This document shows, one piece after another, positions 46,393 through 56,013 of a DNA stretch of 64,000 nucleotides. Under the pieces are notes generated by a model, which had not been told where the DNA came from, searched no databases, and saw nothing but the letters and a program-made list of their open reading frames with translations. The translations under genes and the position numbers were made by a program. Source of the stretch: Alloscardovia omnicolens DSM 21503. Lineage in GTDB: Bacteria; Actinomycetota; Actinomycetes; Actinomycetales; Bifidobacteriaceae. The stretch's first letter is position 1. Each line of letters opens with the position of its first letter. The stretch covers positions 87,988-151,987 of the forward strand of contig NZ_ATVB01000003.1 in the NCBI RefSeq assembly GCF_000420505.1, written 5' to 3'.

Positions 46393-47052
46393 ATGACCCC
46401 TTTCGATCAGATTCGCTCGGTTTTCGAGGTTCACGCTGATACCGCAAGAGCCGAGCAGATGAGCCATTACATGCGCGACCAGTTCGCTTTCTATGGCATC
46501 GCTTCACCAGAGCGCAAGAAACTGTACACTGATTTTTTGCGCGAGGAGAAGAAAAAGAAGCTGATTGATTGGGGTTTTATTGATTTATGCTGGGCTGATC
46601 CGCATCGTGAGTTTCAGTACTGCGCTCTCGATTACCTCGTACGTATGAACCGTTTCGTTGAGTTTGACGACCTTGACTTGCGCATTCGACAGCTGGTCGA
46701 AACGAAATCCTGGTGGGATAGCATTGATGTGCTGTGCAAAGTGGTTGGTTCGGTAGGCCTACGCGATGAGCGTGTTGCTGAGCTGATGCGTTACTGGGCT
46801 ACAGATGAGAACATATGGATTCGTCGCTGCGCGATTGAACATCAGCTCGGACGTAAAGAGAATACAGATACAGCTCTCCTCACCGAAATTATCGAGGCGA
46901 ACCTCAAGAGCACTGAATTCTTTATTAATAAAGCTATCGGTTGGGCTTTGCGCGATTATTCCAAAACGGATCCTGATTGGGTGCGCAACTTTATTTCTTC
47001 CCATCCTGATTTAAGCGCTCTATCTGTGCGTGAAGGCAGTAAATACGTATAA
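46393..47052 (+). CDS. DNA alkylation repair protein AlkD family
   Basis: The 219-residue HEAT-like repeat protein matches AlkD glycosylases, which excise positively charged alkylated bases such as 7-methylguanine. Landmarks are TKSWWDSIDVL (catalytic Asp and stacking Trp), WIRRCAIEHQL (conserved Arg) and EFFINKAIGWALRDYSKTDP. Length is normal. It follows the ABC ATPase gene by five bases and may be read through from it, but its role in repair is unrelated. Confidence 0.92.
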   Translation: MTPFDQIRSVFEVHADTARAEQMSHYMRDQFAFYGIASPERKKLYTDFLREEKKKKLIDWGFIDLCWADPHREFQYCALDYLVRMNRFVEFDDLDLRIRQLVETKSWWDSIDVLCKVVGSVGLRDERVAELMRYWATDENIWIRRCAIEHQLGRKENTDTALLTEIIEANLKSTEFFINKAIGWALRDYSKTDPDWVRNFISSHPDLSALSVREGSKYV

Positions 47053-47085
47053 AAAATGGCGTATGAGTCGACACTCATACGCCAT
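47051..47085 (-). terminator. Terminator after the MFS gene
   Basis: A perfect 13-bp stem (ATGGCGTATGAGT and complement) has a CGAC loop, followed by TTTTTT on the minus strand. It also lies just past the alkD stop on the plus strand, so it may serve both. Confidence 0.85.
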
Positions 47086-47100
47086 AACTATTAGGTTATC

Positions 47101-48543
47101 TTACTCGTTGCTACCTGGACGAGGAATTAAGAACGACGCTGCAAAGCCGAGCACAACCAGAATCAAACCGGTCATCATAGCAGCGGTGTAACCTGCAGTT
47201 ACGCCGCTCGCCTGAGAGACGACGTTCTGCGCTGCGTAGAGAGCAACGTAGCTCAAACCTGCACCCAAGTTGAAGGCGCCAGCGTTCAAACCTGGCAAGT
47301 AACCTTCGTTATCCTTTGGAGAAAGCACAATACCCAAACCATTGAGCATAATATTTACTGTACCGGCATAGCTGAAACCGAGGATAACAGATACGAGAAC
47401 CAAGCCCCATACATTCGCATGACCTGCCACAAAGAAGCCGAGCGCTACGCCTGCGAGGGTAACAATCATACCGCCGCGCAAAACCTTCAAGTAGCCGAAC
47501 TTGGAAGCCAAAATACCAGCAACTGGGCCGAAAGCCAAACCAATCAGAGCGTATGGAGTCAGCGTTGCGAAGGATACAACATCGGCACCCAAACCGGTAC
47601 CAAACTTAGGATCTTGAGCAATAGCTGGAACGATACCGTTCATCACTGCGAATACACCGGTCATGGTCAAAGTGGTGGTAATAAGCAGACCCCAGGTGCG
47701 GCGCTGCTTCATATAGAAGGTGGAGACCATTGGATCTTTCTTGCGCTTCTCTGTCTGCCAGAAAGCAATAAAGGAAGCAGCAGAAATAACAATCAAAATA
47801 ATGGCATACGTCCAGTTAGCAGCAGCGAGCTTCTGCATCTCGTTAATCGCGGTAATAAGCGTACCCATTGCCACAACAAGGAAGATAGCGCCCAGCCAGT
47901 CCATAGCTGGAGTTTCTGCAGCAGTGCTTTCCTCAGCAAAGAGGAAGACGAGGATAATTGCTGCAGCCGCAATAATGGCCATAACCCAGAAGACAGCGCG
48001 GAAGCCCCAGTTACCTGCGAGCCAGCCACCGAGCAGAGCGTCAACGCCTGCGATACCGCCGTTTACCGAGGTGAGGATAGCCATGAGCTTGGTGTACTGC
48101 TTGTCCTCAGTAACGCGCTGATGCAACATAATCAAACACATTGGAACGATAGGACCTGCAGCACCCTGGAAGATACGACCAATCATAAGGAAAGTGACGT
48201 TTGGAGCCAAAGCAGAAATAGCGCAACCAATCGTGGTGGCTGCGAGCATACCAAGCAGAACCTTCTTGCGGCCCATTAAATCAGCCATACGAGGCAGGAA
48301 CAGGGAGAACAATGCAGCTGCGGTAAAGAAGATAGTCTGAGTTAATGCGATGGAAGCAGCGCTCGTGTTAAGCTCGTGCTCCATTGTTGTTAATGCTGGG
48401 GAGAGCATGGACGCGTTGAGCTGGAAGGCGAAAATAGCGACCAGCAAAGCAACCATCAAAGACACAATCGACTTACCGCCGGTGTCGAGGCCTTTCTTCT
48501 CTTTCAATTCACTCACGTGAAACTCCTTTGTGTTGAGTGTCAA
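47101..48543 (-). CDS. MFS transporter, DHA2-like (about 14 TM)
   Basis: The 480-residue protein has about 14 hydrophobic segments. It has the MFS motif ADLMGRKKVLLGML after helix 2 and GRIFQGAAGPIVPM after helix 4, typical of the DHA2 drug:H+ group. Substrate is not evident from sequence alone. About 100 bases upstream lies GGTTAAACGCAAAACC, which closely matches the operator candidate before the nucleoside hydrolase gene, so control by the same LacI protein, and nucleoside or purine transport, is possible. It ends with a strong terminator. Confidence 0.85.
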   Translation of the reverse strand: MTLNTKEFHVSELKEKKGLDTGGKSIVSLMVALLVAIFAFQLNASMLSPALTTMEHELNTSAASIALTQTIFFTAAALFSLFLPRMADLMGRKKVLLGMLAATTIGCAISALAPNVTFLMIGRIFQGAAGPIVPMCLIMLHQRVTEDKQYTKLMAILTSVNGGIAGVDALLGGWLAGNWGFRAVFWVMAIIAAAAIILVFLFAEESTAAETPAMDWLGAIFLVVAMGTLITAINEMQKLAAANWTYAIILIVISAASFIAFWQTEKRKKDPMVSTFYMKQRRTWGLLITTTLTMTGVFAVMNGIVPAIAQDPKFGTGLGADVVSFATLTPYALIGLAFGPVAGILASKFGYLKVLRGGMIVTLAGVALGFFVAGHANVWGLVLVSVILGFSYAGTVNIMLNGLGIVLSPKDNEGYLPGLNAGAFNLGAGLSYVALYAAQNVVSQASGVTAGYTAAMMTGLILVVLGFAASFLIPRPGSNE

Positions 48544-48640
48544 TTGAAATTCTCGGTTGGCGCTTCTTCTTTCCTATCTGCTCCAACCCACGATATTCCA
48601 CATTGAAATTCTTATACTCCAGTAGCATATACCCGTTTTT

Positions 48641-48656
48641 GGTTAAACGCAAAACC
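48641..48656. promoter_or_regulatory. Operator-like site upstream of the MFS gene
   Basis: GGTTAAACGCAAAACC matches the reverse complement of the 21635-21650 palindrome at 14 of 16 positions and shares flanking bases (TGG before, A/T-A after). It lies 98-113 bases before the MFS start codon. Its own symmetry is weaker than that of the first site. Confidence 0.45.
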
Positions 48657-48708
48657 TAAGGAAAATCGCGGTGTTTCGCGCATGAATTCTTCCTCAATTG
48701 CACGCGGT

Positions 48709-48779
48709 ATTAATTCACCTCGTACTACACAAACAAGCCAAATCTTTTGGTGATTTCTTGTAGTACGAGGTGAATTAAT
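48709..48779. repeat. Perfect 20-bp inverted repeat with 31-base loop
   Basis: ATTAATTCACCTCGTACTAC at 48709-48728 is repeated exactly in reverse at 48760-48779. The loop itself contains CCAAA...TTTTGG. It lies past the end of ribF and upstream of the MFS promoter. There is no long T-run after either arm, so it is not a standard terminator, although the plus-strand side is followed by CTTTTAG. Confidence 0.85.
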
Positions 48780-48801
48780 CTTTTAGTACAATATTGTGAC
48801 C

Positions 48802-49932
48802 CTACACGTTCAACCCGCGCACACGCTCCACGTCACGGGCCATCTGCTCCACCAATGCATCTGCAGACTCGAAGGTGCGCATTGGACGCAGATAGTCAGT
48901 AAATTCCACACGTACACGCGCATCATACAGATTAAACTCAGAGTCAGGAACATCTACACAATAGGCTTCCACGCTGCGTGAGGTCTCAGAGAAAGTGCTG
49001 TTCGTCCCCACAGAAATAGCAGCAGCGTAATGCTCGCGAGAAGCGCCATCCTCCCCTAGCACCGTCACATAGCCAGCATACACACCGTCAACCGGCACGA
49101 ACCCATCGATCTGACCACAGTTAGCTGTTGGGAATCCCAACCCACGTCCGCGAGCTGCCCCATGCTCCACTACTGCGTCAATGCTGTGCGGACGACCCAA
49201 AATTTCTGCTGCATCGTGCATGCATCCGCGAGCCAGTAAAAAGCGAATCATCGAGGAACTATAGGCACGCGTTGCCACACTGTTATGCTTTTTTGTCCAT
49301 GCGCGCAGCTCAGCTTTGGTCATGCCAGTCATCGGATTATGCGGCTCGCCATCGTTTTGTGGTACCGCATATTCCAACGTCCGTGGCACGAATACACCAG
49401 ACGGACCGCAGTCATCAACAACATCCAGCTCGAAAACGCCGGTTGCAGCACTCAACTTAGCAATCGCACCGATATTACCTTCGCGACCCTTTCCCATCGT
49501 TGCGTCCATGCCGAGCACAAGAGTTCTCATACCGAGCTTGCCCACAAGCTGACCGAGGAAGAAAATATACGTGCGCGCCGCAAACTCAAGCGTATAACGC
49601 ACAACGAGAGCATAATCAAACCCTGCCTGCTCGATCAGCTCGAGACGATGGTTCAAGCTCATCACAGCAAGCTCGTCCGCATATTCGGCCAACTGCTCGC
49701 CGTCATGCGAGACCGCGTAGCTGTGTACAACGCTTGGACGCGGATCGAAAGTAATCGCTACGCTTGGCACGTCATACTGCTCAGCCAAGGCACGCGCACG
49801 GTTAAGCACCGCCTGATGCCCCTTGTGCACACCATCAAAATTACCAATGGTCACCACAGCGCGCTTCTCGTCGCTCAAAGTTGGCCATTCAACAACCCCG
49901 TCGCTATTCGGTTCGAGATGAATAATGTCCAT
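48802..49932 (-). CDS. ribF: Bifunctional riboflavin kinase/FAD synthetase
   Basis: The 376-residue enzyme has an N-terminal FMN adenylyltransferase domain (VTIGNFDGVHKGHQAVLNRA, nucleotidyltransferase HxGH type) and a C-terminal riboflavin kinase domain (GRGLGFPTANCGQIDGFVPVDGVYAGYV). It makes FMN and then FAD. It starts three bases after the truB stop and is the last gene of the nusA-infB-rbfA-truB-ribF run. Confidence 0.96.
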   Translation of the reverse strand: MDIIHLEPNSDGVVEWPTLSDEKRAVVTIGNFDGVHKGHQAVLNRARALAEQYDVPSVAITFDPRPSVVHSYAVSHDGEQLAEYADELAVMSLNHRLELIEQAGFDYALVVRYTLEFAARTYIFFLGQLVGKLGMRTLVLGMDATMGKGREGNIGAIAKLSAATGVFELDVVDDCGPSGVFVPRTLEYAVPQNDGEPHNPMTGMTKAELRAWTKKHNSVATRAYSSSMIRFLLARGCMHDAAEILGRPHSIDAVVEHGAARGRGLGFPTANCGQIDGFVPVDGVYAGYVTVLGEDGASREHYAAAISVGTNSTFSETSRSVEAYCVDVPDSEFNLYDARVRVEFTDYLRPMRTFESADALVEQMARDVERVRGLNV

Positions 49933-49935
49933 TAT

Positions 49936-50955
49936 TTAACCTTCCTGAATAAGAGTTGCAAGTTCACGAGACGTTATAAAAACTGTTGACGGCTTGCACA
50001 CATGCTTCTTCCACGGTTCCAGCAACGCCATCAGATGCGTTTTATACGATGCCGCCACCGCATGCGGAATACTCAGCTCCAACGGTCGCCCGAAACTAAT
50101 AGCGACCGCTTGCTCATCGCTCAGTTCAATCATCGGCAGGGTTGCTGCCGCTGCTTGGAACGGCGTAATAATGTGAGCACTCAGCGCTTCCTGGTTATCG
50201 CGTAAACCGTCCGGATACACGGCTTTCATTCGGCGCTGCTCTACTCCATCGCGATCAGTAAACACACGCTCGACCGCGCTAAACTTAATCGCCATAGCGT
50301 CGTCTGCATTAAAGTTCCCGACACGTTCGCGCCGCAGCATCGTTAAGTATCCGCCTACACCGAGCAGTTTGCCCAGATCGCGGCCGAGAGCACGGATATA
50401 AGTGCCCGCTGAACAGGTAACGCGCGCATCCACGTCCACGAACGCCGCTTCGGCATGGCGTACATCGAGTACATCGAAACTGCTGATAGTAATATCTTGT
50501 GCTTTCAGCTGCACATCCTCACCGCTACGCGCAAGATTGTAGGCACGCTGACCGTTGATTTTCTTGGCCGAGAAAGTGCTCGGCACCTGTTTTATCTGAC
50601 CAACGAGCTGCTCGTTGATTGTGGAAACGATTTTTTCGCGCGTCAGCTCAGTTAAGCGCTGGCTTACTTCTTCTTGATTATCAGGATAGATAAGCTCTCC
50701 GTCTGCATCGTCTGTTGTTGAGCGCAGACCGAGGCGAATAGTCGTCATATAAGTTTTATCTGTTCCCACAATCGAGTTGAGCAAACGGGTAGCCGAGCCG
50801 AAACCAATAACGAGTACGCCTGTAGCCATCGGATCGAGCGTTCCCGCGTGCCCTACCTTCGAGGTGTGCAGAAGGGATCGACAGGCTGCAACCACATCAT
50901 GACTGGTTACACCCTGCGGCTTGTCGACAATCAGGACGCCACTACTCATCGTCAT
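49936..50955 (-). CDS. truB: tRNA pseudouridine-55 synthase
   Basis: The 339-residue enzyme converts U55 of tRNA to pseudouridine. The catalytic Asp is in VGHAGTLDPMATGVLVIGFGSATRL. The start VLIVDKPQGVTSHDVV and the RYTC-like part ARVTCSAGTYIRALGRDLG are typical. It overlaps the end of rbfA by 14 bases. The C-terminal part (from about 240) is longer than in E. coli, as in other Actinobacteria. Confidence 0.96.
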   Translation of the reverse strand: MTMSSGVLIVDKPQGVTSHDVVAACRSLLHTSKVGHAGTLDPMATGVLVIGFGSATRLLNSIVGTDKTYMTTIRLGLRSTTDDADGELIYPDNQEEVSQRLTELTREKIVSTINEQLVGQIKQVPSTFSAKKINGQRAYNLARSGEDVQLKAQDITISSFDVLDVRHAEAAFVDVDARVTCSAGTYIRALGRDLGKLLGVGGYLTMLRRERVGNFNADDAMAIKFSAVERVFTDRDGVEQRRMKAVYPDGLRDNQEALSAHIITPFQAAAATLPMIELSDEQAVAISFGRPLELSIPHAVAASYKTHLMALLEPWKKHVCKPSTVFITSRELATLIQEG

Positions 50956-51484
50956 CCATAATGATGGTCAGATCGAAATCTTCGTCATCATCAAAGTCAT
51001 CACCAAAGTCAAGCGTAAAATCATCGCTCTCATCGTAACTATCTGCAGCCTCTTCTTTATGCTTATATGGGTCTGCTTCACCAGCGTACTGCGCGTTCTC
51101 ACGCAAACGAGCCAGCTCTTCGTCACGCTTTCGAGCCACAACAAGCACATCATCTACTTGTGCCGCATGACCTTGTAAAGCGTCAAAAACAAAGAAAAGT
51201 TGCGGAGTTAAACGCAAACCTGCTGTACGTCCTACTTTAGAGCGTAAATGACCTTGAGCTTGTTTCAAAGCTTGAGCGGCACGTTTCTTTTGTCCTTCTT
51301 CGCGGCCTTTATCGCCATAAATGGTCCAGAAGATGCGAGCCTGCTGCATATCGTTTGTAACGCGTACTTCGGTAATCGTTACGCCGCGTAAACGAGGATC
51401 ATGAATATCTTTTTCCAAGGCATTCGCAACAACGCGCTGGATAAGCCCAGCAATGCGTACTGCGCGAGGATTTGTTCCTGCCAT
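50942..51484 (-). CDS. rbfA: Ribosome-binding factor A with acidic tail
   Basis: RbfA helps 30S maturation. The KH-like domain covers about residues 1-115 (VRIAGLIQRVVANALEKDIHDPRLRGVTITEVRVTNDMQQARIFW). A tail of about 50 residues rich in Asp and Glu follows, ending DLTIIMDDDE, probably disordered. It overlaps truB. The gene follows infB on the same strand. Confidence 0.95.
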   Translation of the reverse strand: MAGTNPRAVRIAGLIQRVVANALEKDIHDPRLRGVTITEVRVTNDMQQARIFWTIYGDKGREEGQKKRAAQALKQAQGHLRSKVGRTAGLRLTPQLFFVFDALQGHAAQVDDVLVVARKRDEELARLRENAQYAGEADPYKHKEEAADSYDESDDFTLDFGDDFDDDEDFDLTIIMDDDE

Positions 51485-51583
51485 AATCAGTCCTGTTCCC
51501 TATCTTTTCAGCACAAAAGGCAGTCGTTCCATATCGACTGCCTTCGTGCCTAGGCTGCATGCATCAGCCTATCATCATCAAAC

Positions 51584-54500
51584 CTAGCTGCGTGCAATCT
51601 CTTGCATCTCGAAGGTTTCAATAATATCGCCAATCTGAATATCATTGAAGCTTCCGAGGTTAATACCTGCTTCGTAGCCCTCGGTAACCTCGGTAACGTC
51701 ATCCTTAAAGCGACGCAAGGTGGAAATCTCGAGGTCGTTAAAGGTTACGACACCATCGCGCATAATGCGAGCCTTGGTGCCGCGCTTTACGGTACCGTCT
51801 TCGACCTTTACACCAGCAATGTTACCGAACTTGGACGAGCGGAAGATTTCGCGAATCTCGCTGTGGGAAGTAACAACTTCTTCATACTCAGGCTTGAGCA
51901 TGCCCTTAAGCGAGGATTCAATCTCTTCAATCGCCTTGTAAATAACGGAGTAGTAACGTACGTCTACGCCTTCGCGCTCAGCCAAATCACCAACTTGGCG
52001 AGATGGACGCACGTTGAAGCCAATAATAACAGCCTTATCGACAGTTGCCAGGTTCACATCATTCTGGGTAATAGCACCCACACCGCGGTGAATAACCTGA
52101 ATACCTACTTCGTCGCTTACCTCAATCTTCATTAAGGATTCTTCCAGAGCTTCCACAGAACCAGAGGAGTCACCCTTAATAATAACGTTGAGCATATCAA
52201 CTTCAGACTTAGCGAACTGCTCCTTAAGGTTCTCCAAGGAGACCACCTTATGACGGCGAGCAAGCTGTGCTGCACGTTCGGAAGCTTCACGCTTTTCAGC
52301 AATCTGGCGAGCTGTACGGTCGTCAGAAGCTACGAGGAAGAGGTCTCCTGCTGTTGGCACAGAGGTCAAACCGAGCACTGCTACTGGACGTGATGGATCT
52401 GCTTCTTGCAGGTTATTACCATTTTCATCGAGCAATGCACGCACACGACCGTAAGACTTACCAGCCACAATAGAATCGCCCACGCGCAAAGTACCCTGCT
52501 GCACCAGAACAGTTGCTACGGCACCGCGACCCTTATCCAAGCGAGCTTCAACGGTTGCACCGCGAGCATCAGCTTCAGGATCAGCACGCAAATCCAAGGT
52601 AGCATCTGCAGTCAGCAGAACAGCTTCAAGCAGCTTGTCAATATTCAAGCCCTGCTTTGCGGAAATATCCACGAACATGGTGTCTCCACCGTATTCTTCT
52701 GGAACTAATCCGAATTCAGTGAGCTGACCGCGTACCTTGTCTGGGTTAGCGCCGTCCACATCAATCTTGTTCACAGCTACAACAACTGGAACATGAGCTG
52801 CCTGAGCGTGGTTAATAGCTTCAACAGTCTGAGGCATTACGCCGTCATCTGCTGCAACAACCAAAATTGCCACGTCAGTTAACTCAGCACCTCGAGCACG
52901 CATAGCGGTGAAGGCTTCGTGACCTGGAGTATCCAAGAAGGTAATGCGGCGATCAATATCGTTGAGGCTCACGTGAATCTGGTAAGCACCAATACGCTGG
53001 GTAATGCCGCCGGCCTCAGACTTAATAACATTCGTCTTACGAATGGTGTCGAGCAAGCGAGTCTTACCGTGATCAACGTGACCCATAACAGTAACCACTG
53101 GTGGACGAGGAACAAGCTTGTCTTCGTCGATTTCGGCATCCAAATCGATGTCGAACTGCTGCAAGAGTGCTCGGTCTTCTTCTTCGGCGGATACGATCTT
53201 AATATTCCAACCGATTTCTTCACCGAGAACTGCGAAAGTGTCAGCGTCGAGAGACTGGGTTGCTGTGGCCATTTCACCGAGGTGGAACAGCACAGTGACC
53301 AAGCTTGCTGCGCTTACATTAATCTTTTCGCCCAAATCAGACAAGGTTGCGCCCTGTGGCAACTGAACAATTTGACCGTTACCGGATGGAATACGTACAC
53401 CACCGATAACTGGTGCTTTCAGTTCTTCGGACTCCTGGCGCTTATTGCGTAATGCTGCCTTACGAGACTTAGACGACTTAGCGCCCTGACGGCCGAATGC
53501 GCCTGCAGCGCCGCCGCGACCGCGACCGCCACGAGCTGGACCGTTCGATGGTGCTGGACCGTTGTTGTGGGCTGCACCGCCACCGAAACGATTGCCACCG
53601 CCCCCACGGGAGCCGCCGTTACCGGCACCAGCGTTGCTTGGCGATGGGCGATTGCCCCACTTGGAGCCGCCGTTACCACCACGGGAGTTTTGCGAACCCG
53701 CGCCTTGGGACTGACCTGGGCGTGGGGCGCTTGGGCGAGAACCGCGACCACGACGATCACCGCCGTGACCATTGCGGTTGCCGCCTTGACCCTGACCTGG
53801 ACGACCACCACGACCACGACGTTCGCCATTACCACCTTGACCGCCTTCAGCATTCGCACCTGGGCGACTCATTGGGTGTGGACGTGGAATATCGCCTGGA
53901 GTTGGAGTTGAGCCCATGCGCTGTTTGCTCATAAATGGGTTATTGCCTGGACGTGGTGTTCCATTAGCGCGACTGCAAGGCTTTGGAATGCCCGGCGCAG
54001 CATGTTCTGCACTCTTTGCTGACTGAGCAGCTGAAGTAGGAGTAGCTGCTGAAGGAGCGGAAGGCGTTGCAGCTGCAGTTGAATTAGATGAAGTGACCGC
54101 AGTTGCTGCATTCTTAGCTGATGCAGTTTCACTCTTCTTGCGAGCTGGCTTAGCAGCAGCTTTCTGAGAGGATTGTGCAGCTGCTTTCTCGCCTGCTGCA
54201 GCCGCCTTATTTGCCGCTGGATTCACAGAAGACATAGCAGCACGAGCCACTGCTGCACGTGGAGATGGAGCCTTAGCGGTCTTCTCTGTTTCAGTATTCT
54301 CTGTTTTCTTGGCTTGTGGAGCCTTATCTGCTTGAGCTTTTTCAGCTTTATGAGCCTTCGCTGTTGGCTGAGCAGTAGCCTTACCTGAGGCTTGTGGTGA
54401 AGCAGTATCTGCTGGCTGCGCGCTATGAGCGTCACCAAAAGTAGCCGTTAATTTACGCACAACTGGCGCTTCTACGGTAGAAGATGCAGACTTAACAAAC

Positions 54501-54586
54501 TCTCCCATATCCTTGAGCTTCGCAAGAACGGTTTTGCTGTCTACACCAAATTGTTTTGCAAGTTCGTATACGCGTGCTTTAGGCAC
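51584..54586 (-). CDS. infB: Translation initiation factor IF-2
   Basis: The 1000-residue protein has the IF2_N start [22 protein letters not shown] long linker of about 380 residues follows, first Ala/Lys/Thr-rich, then Gly/Arg/Asn-rich. The GTPase domain has [32 protein letters not shown] and NKID. C-terminal beta-barrel and tRNA-binding domains complete it. IF-2 brings initiator fMet-tRNA to the ribosome. The start is a GTG with AAAGGAG. It lies about 230 bases after nusA, with an inverted repeat between. Confidence 0.98.
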   Translation of the reverse strand: MPKARVYELAKQFGVDSKTVLAKLKDMGEFVKSASSTVEAPVVRKLTATFGDAHSAQPADTASPQASGKATAQPTAKAHKAEKAQADKAPQAKKTENTETEKTAKAPSPRAAVARAAMSSVNPAANKAAAAGEKAAAQSSQKAAAKPARKKSETASAKNAATAVTSSNSTAAATPSAPSAATPTSAAQSAKSAEHAAPGIPKPCSRANGTPRPGNNPFMSKQRMGSTPTPGDIPRPHPMSRPGANAEGGQGGNGERRGRGGRPGQGQGGNRNGHGGDRRGRGSRPSAPRPGQSQGAGSQNSRGGNGGSKWGNRPSPSNAGAGNGGSRGGGGNRFGGGAAHNNGPAPSNGPARGGRGRGGAAGAFGRQGAKSSKSRKAALRNKRQESEELKAPVIGGVRIPSGNGQIVQLPQGATLSDLGEKINVSAASLVTVLFHLGEMATATQSLDADTFAVLGEEIGWNIKIVSAEEEDRALLQQFDIDLDAEIDEDKLVPRPPVVTVMGHVDHGKTRLLDTIRKTNVIKSEAGGITQRIGAYQIHVSLNDIDRRITFLDTPGHEAFTAMRARGAELTDVAILVVAADDGVMPQTVEAINHAQAAHVPVVVAVNKIDVDGANPDKVRGQLTEFGLVPEEYGGDTMFVDISAKQGLNIDKLLEAVLLTADATLDLRADPEADARGATVEARLDKGRGAVATVLVQQGTLRVGDSIVAGKSYGRVRALLDENGNNLQEADPSRPVAVLGLTSVPTAGDLFLVASDDRTARQIAEKREASERAAQLARRHKVVSLENLKEQFAKSEVDMLNVIIKGDSSGSVEALEESLMKIEVSDEVGIQVIHRGVGAITQNDVNLATVDKAVIIGFNVRPSRQVGDLAEREGVDVRYYSVIYKAIEEIESSLKGMLKPEYEEVVTSHSEIREIFRSSKFGNIAGVKVEDGTVKRGTKARIMRDGVVTFNDLEISTLRRFKDDVTEVTEGYEAGINLGSFNDIQIGDIIETFEMQEIARS

Positions 54587-54699
54587 AATTTCTCCTTTAC
54601 ATCAGCGCCGCGTGTAACTTGCTCGCAGCGCCTATATGAGTAGGGTTAACGTATCCTGTCTCATCGTAACGTGACCATGATCGTATTACCTCGTCTCAC

Positions 54700-54763
54700 A
54701 GTAGTGATTTTCTATCACAAGCTCTATCAATCATACTGATAGTCATGGATGAAAACCACTACT
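54700..54763. repeat. Inverted repeat between nusA and infB
   Basis: AGTAGTGATTTTC and GAAAACCACTACT pair at 12 of 13 positions around a 38-base loop that itself contains TATCA/TGATA. No T-run follows on the minus strand. It may be an RNA-processing or partial-stop site, or a fossil. Confidence 0.5.
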
Positions 54764-54818
54764 CTTCGCGTGTATAAATTAGGTATTTTATTGGATTGAC
54801 TCTCGTACTCTCACGCTT

Positions 54819-55883
54819 TTATTCAGCGCTTGAGGCAGCAGAATTATCTTCTTCTGTTTCCTCAGATACTTCACTGCGCACAGCCTGAGATTCCACAGAT
54901 TCAATACCAATCTTCCAACCTGTTAATTTTGCAGCCAAACGAGCGTTCTGGCCTTCTTTACCAATAGCCAAAGAAAGCTGATCTTCCTTAATAAGAGCAA
55001 TAGCTGTTTGATTCTTCTCGCTGACTACACGCACAGATGTTGCGTGTGCAGGAGAAAGAGCGGCGGCAATAAACTTGGCTGGATCATTGGACCAATCCAC
55101 AATATCAATCTTCTCATCACCCAAGTTTTCCATAACCGAGCGTACACGGTTACCACTTGGACCAATCAAAGAACCCTTAGGATTGATTCCTGGAGTATTT
55201 GCTCGCACAGCAATCTTCGTACGAGCGCCTGCTTCTCGAGCAATAGACATAATGGATACTGCTCCCGATGCAAGTTCAGGAACTTCACGCTCGAAAAGAC
55301 GGCGAACCAGCTCTGGATGAGAACGAGACACAATAATTTCTGGTCCCTTTAATCCGCGTGCAACGTTCACTACGTACACGCGAATGCGCTCACCGTGACG
55401 GTACACTTCACCAGGAACTTGTTCACGACGTGGCAAAATAGCCTCTACATCTCCCACTGCCACATGAATATTCTGCGGATCGCGTGAGTTCTGCTGAATA
55501 ATACCGTTAATAATCTGGCCTTTCTGACCTGAGAAAGCACCAAAAATCTTATCGTCAGCAGCTTTACGGAAAAGTCCCGTAATCACTTGCGCAGCTGTTG
55601 CAGCAGCTACACGACCAAAATCTTGTGGAGTATCGTCGTAAGGTTCTCCTAATTCAGGACGTGGGCGAGGATCTTCTTCTGTTGGTTCTACTGGAATCTC
55701 ATCCTGCGCCCAGATGGTAAAGGAACCAGCGCGTTCATCGAGTTCTACACGAGCATGCTTTGCAGCGTTCGGTGTTTTAGAATATGCCAACTTCAATGCT
55801 TGAGCTAATGCCTCATCTAAGGTTTCCGCTTCAATTCCCTGTTCTGCTGCGATTCGATGTAACTGCGACAAATCAAGTTCCAT
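54819..55883 (-). CDS. nusA: Transcription factor NusA
   Basis: The 354-residue protein has the N-terminal RNA-polymerase-binding domain, an S1 domain (GEVYRHGERIRVYVVNVARGLKGPEIIVSRSHPELVRRLF) and two KH domains (GSLIGPSGNRVRSVMENLGDEKIDIV; LAIGKEGQNARLAAKLTGWKIGIE). It is shorter than E. coli NusA, lacking the C-terminal acidic repeats, as in other Actinobacteria. NusA affects pausing, termination and antitermination. An AGGAGG site precedes the ATG. The usual rimP gene is not found upstream; a divergent secreted-protein gene is. Confidence 0.96.
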   Translation of the reverse strand: MELDLSQLHRIAAEQGIEAETLDEALAQALKLAYSKTPNAAKHARVELDERAGSFTIWAQDEIPVEPTEEDPRPRPELGEPYDDTPQDFGRVAAATAAQVITGLFRKAADDKIFGAFSGQKGQIINGIIQQNSRDPQNIHVAVGDVEAILPRREQVPGEVYRHGERIRVYVVNVARGLKGPEIIVSRSHPELVRRLFEREVPELASGAVSIMSIAREAGARTKIAVRANTPGINPKGSLIGPSGNRVRSVMENLGDEKIDIVDWSNDPAKFIAAALSPAHATSVRVVSEKNQTAIALIKEDQLSLAIGKEGQNARLAAKLTGWKIGIESVESQAVRSEVSEETEEDNSAASSAE

Positions 55884-56013
55884 AGTGGAGACCTCCTATA
55901 TGAAGTTATACAATGCACATGCGTGTCATGCGCTTACGGTCTAAGTGAAGTATTATTCTAACGAGGAATATAGACTTTAAAAGTATACGCTCTGCTGAGA
56001 GGGAAAAGAGAGT

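Noticed and set aside
53497..53934. Plus-strand open frames opposite the Gly/Arg-rich linker of infB
   Set aside because: They are shadows of GC-rich repetitive coding sequence with no start signal; the infB frame is continuous and conserved.
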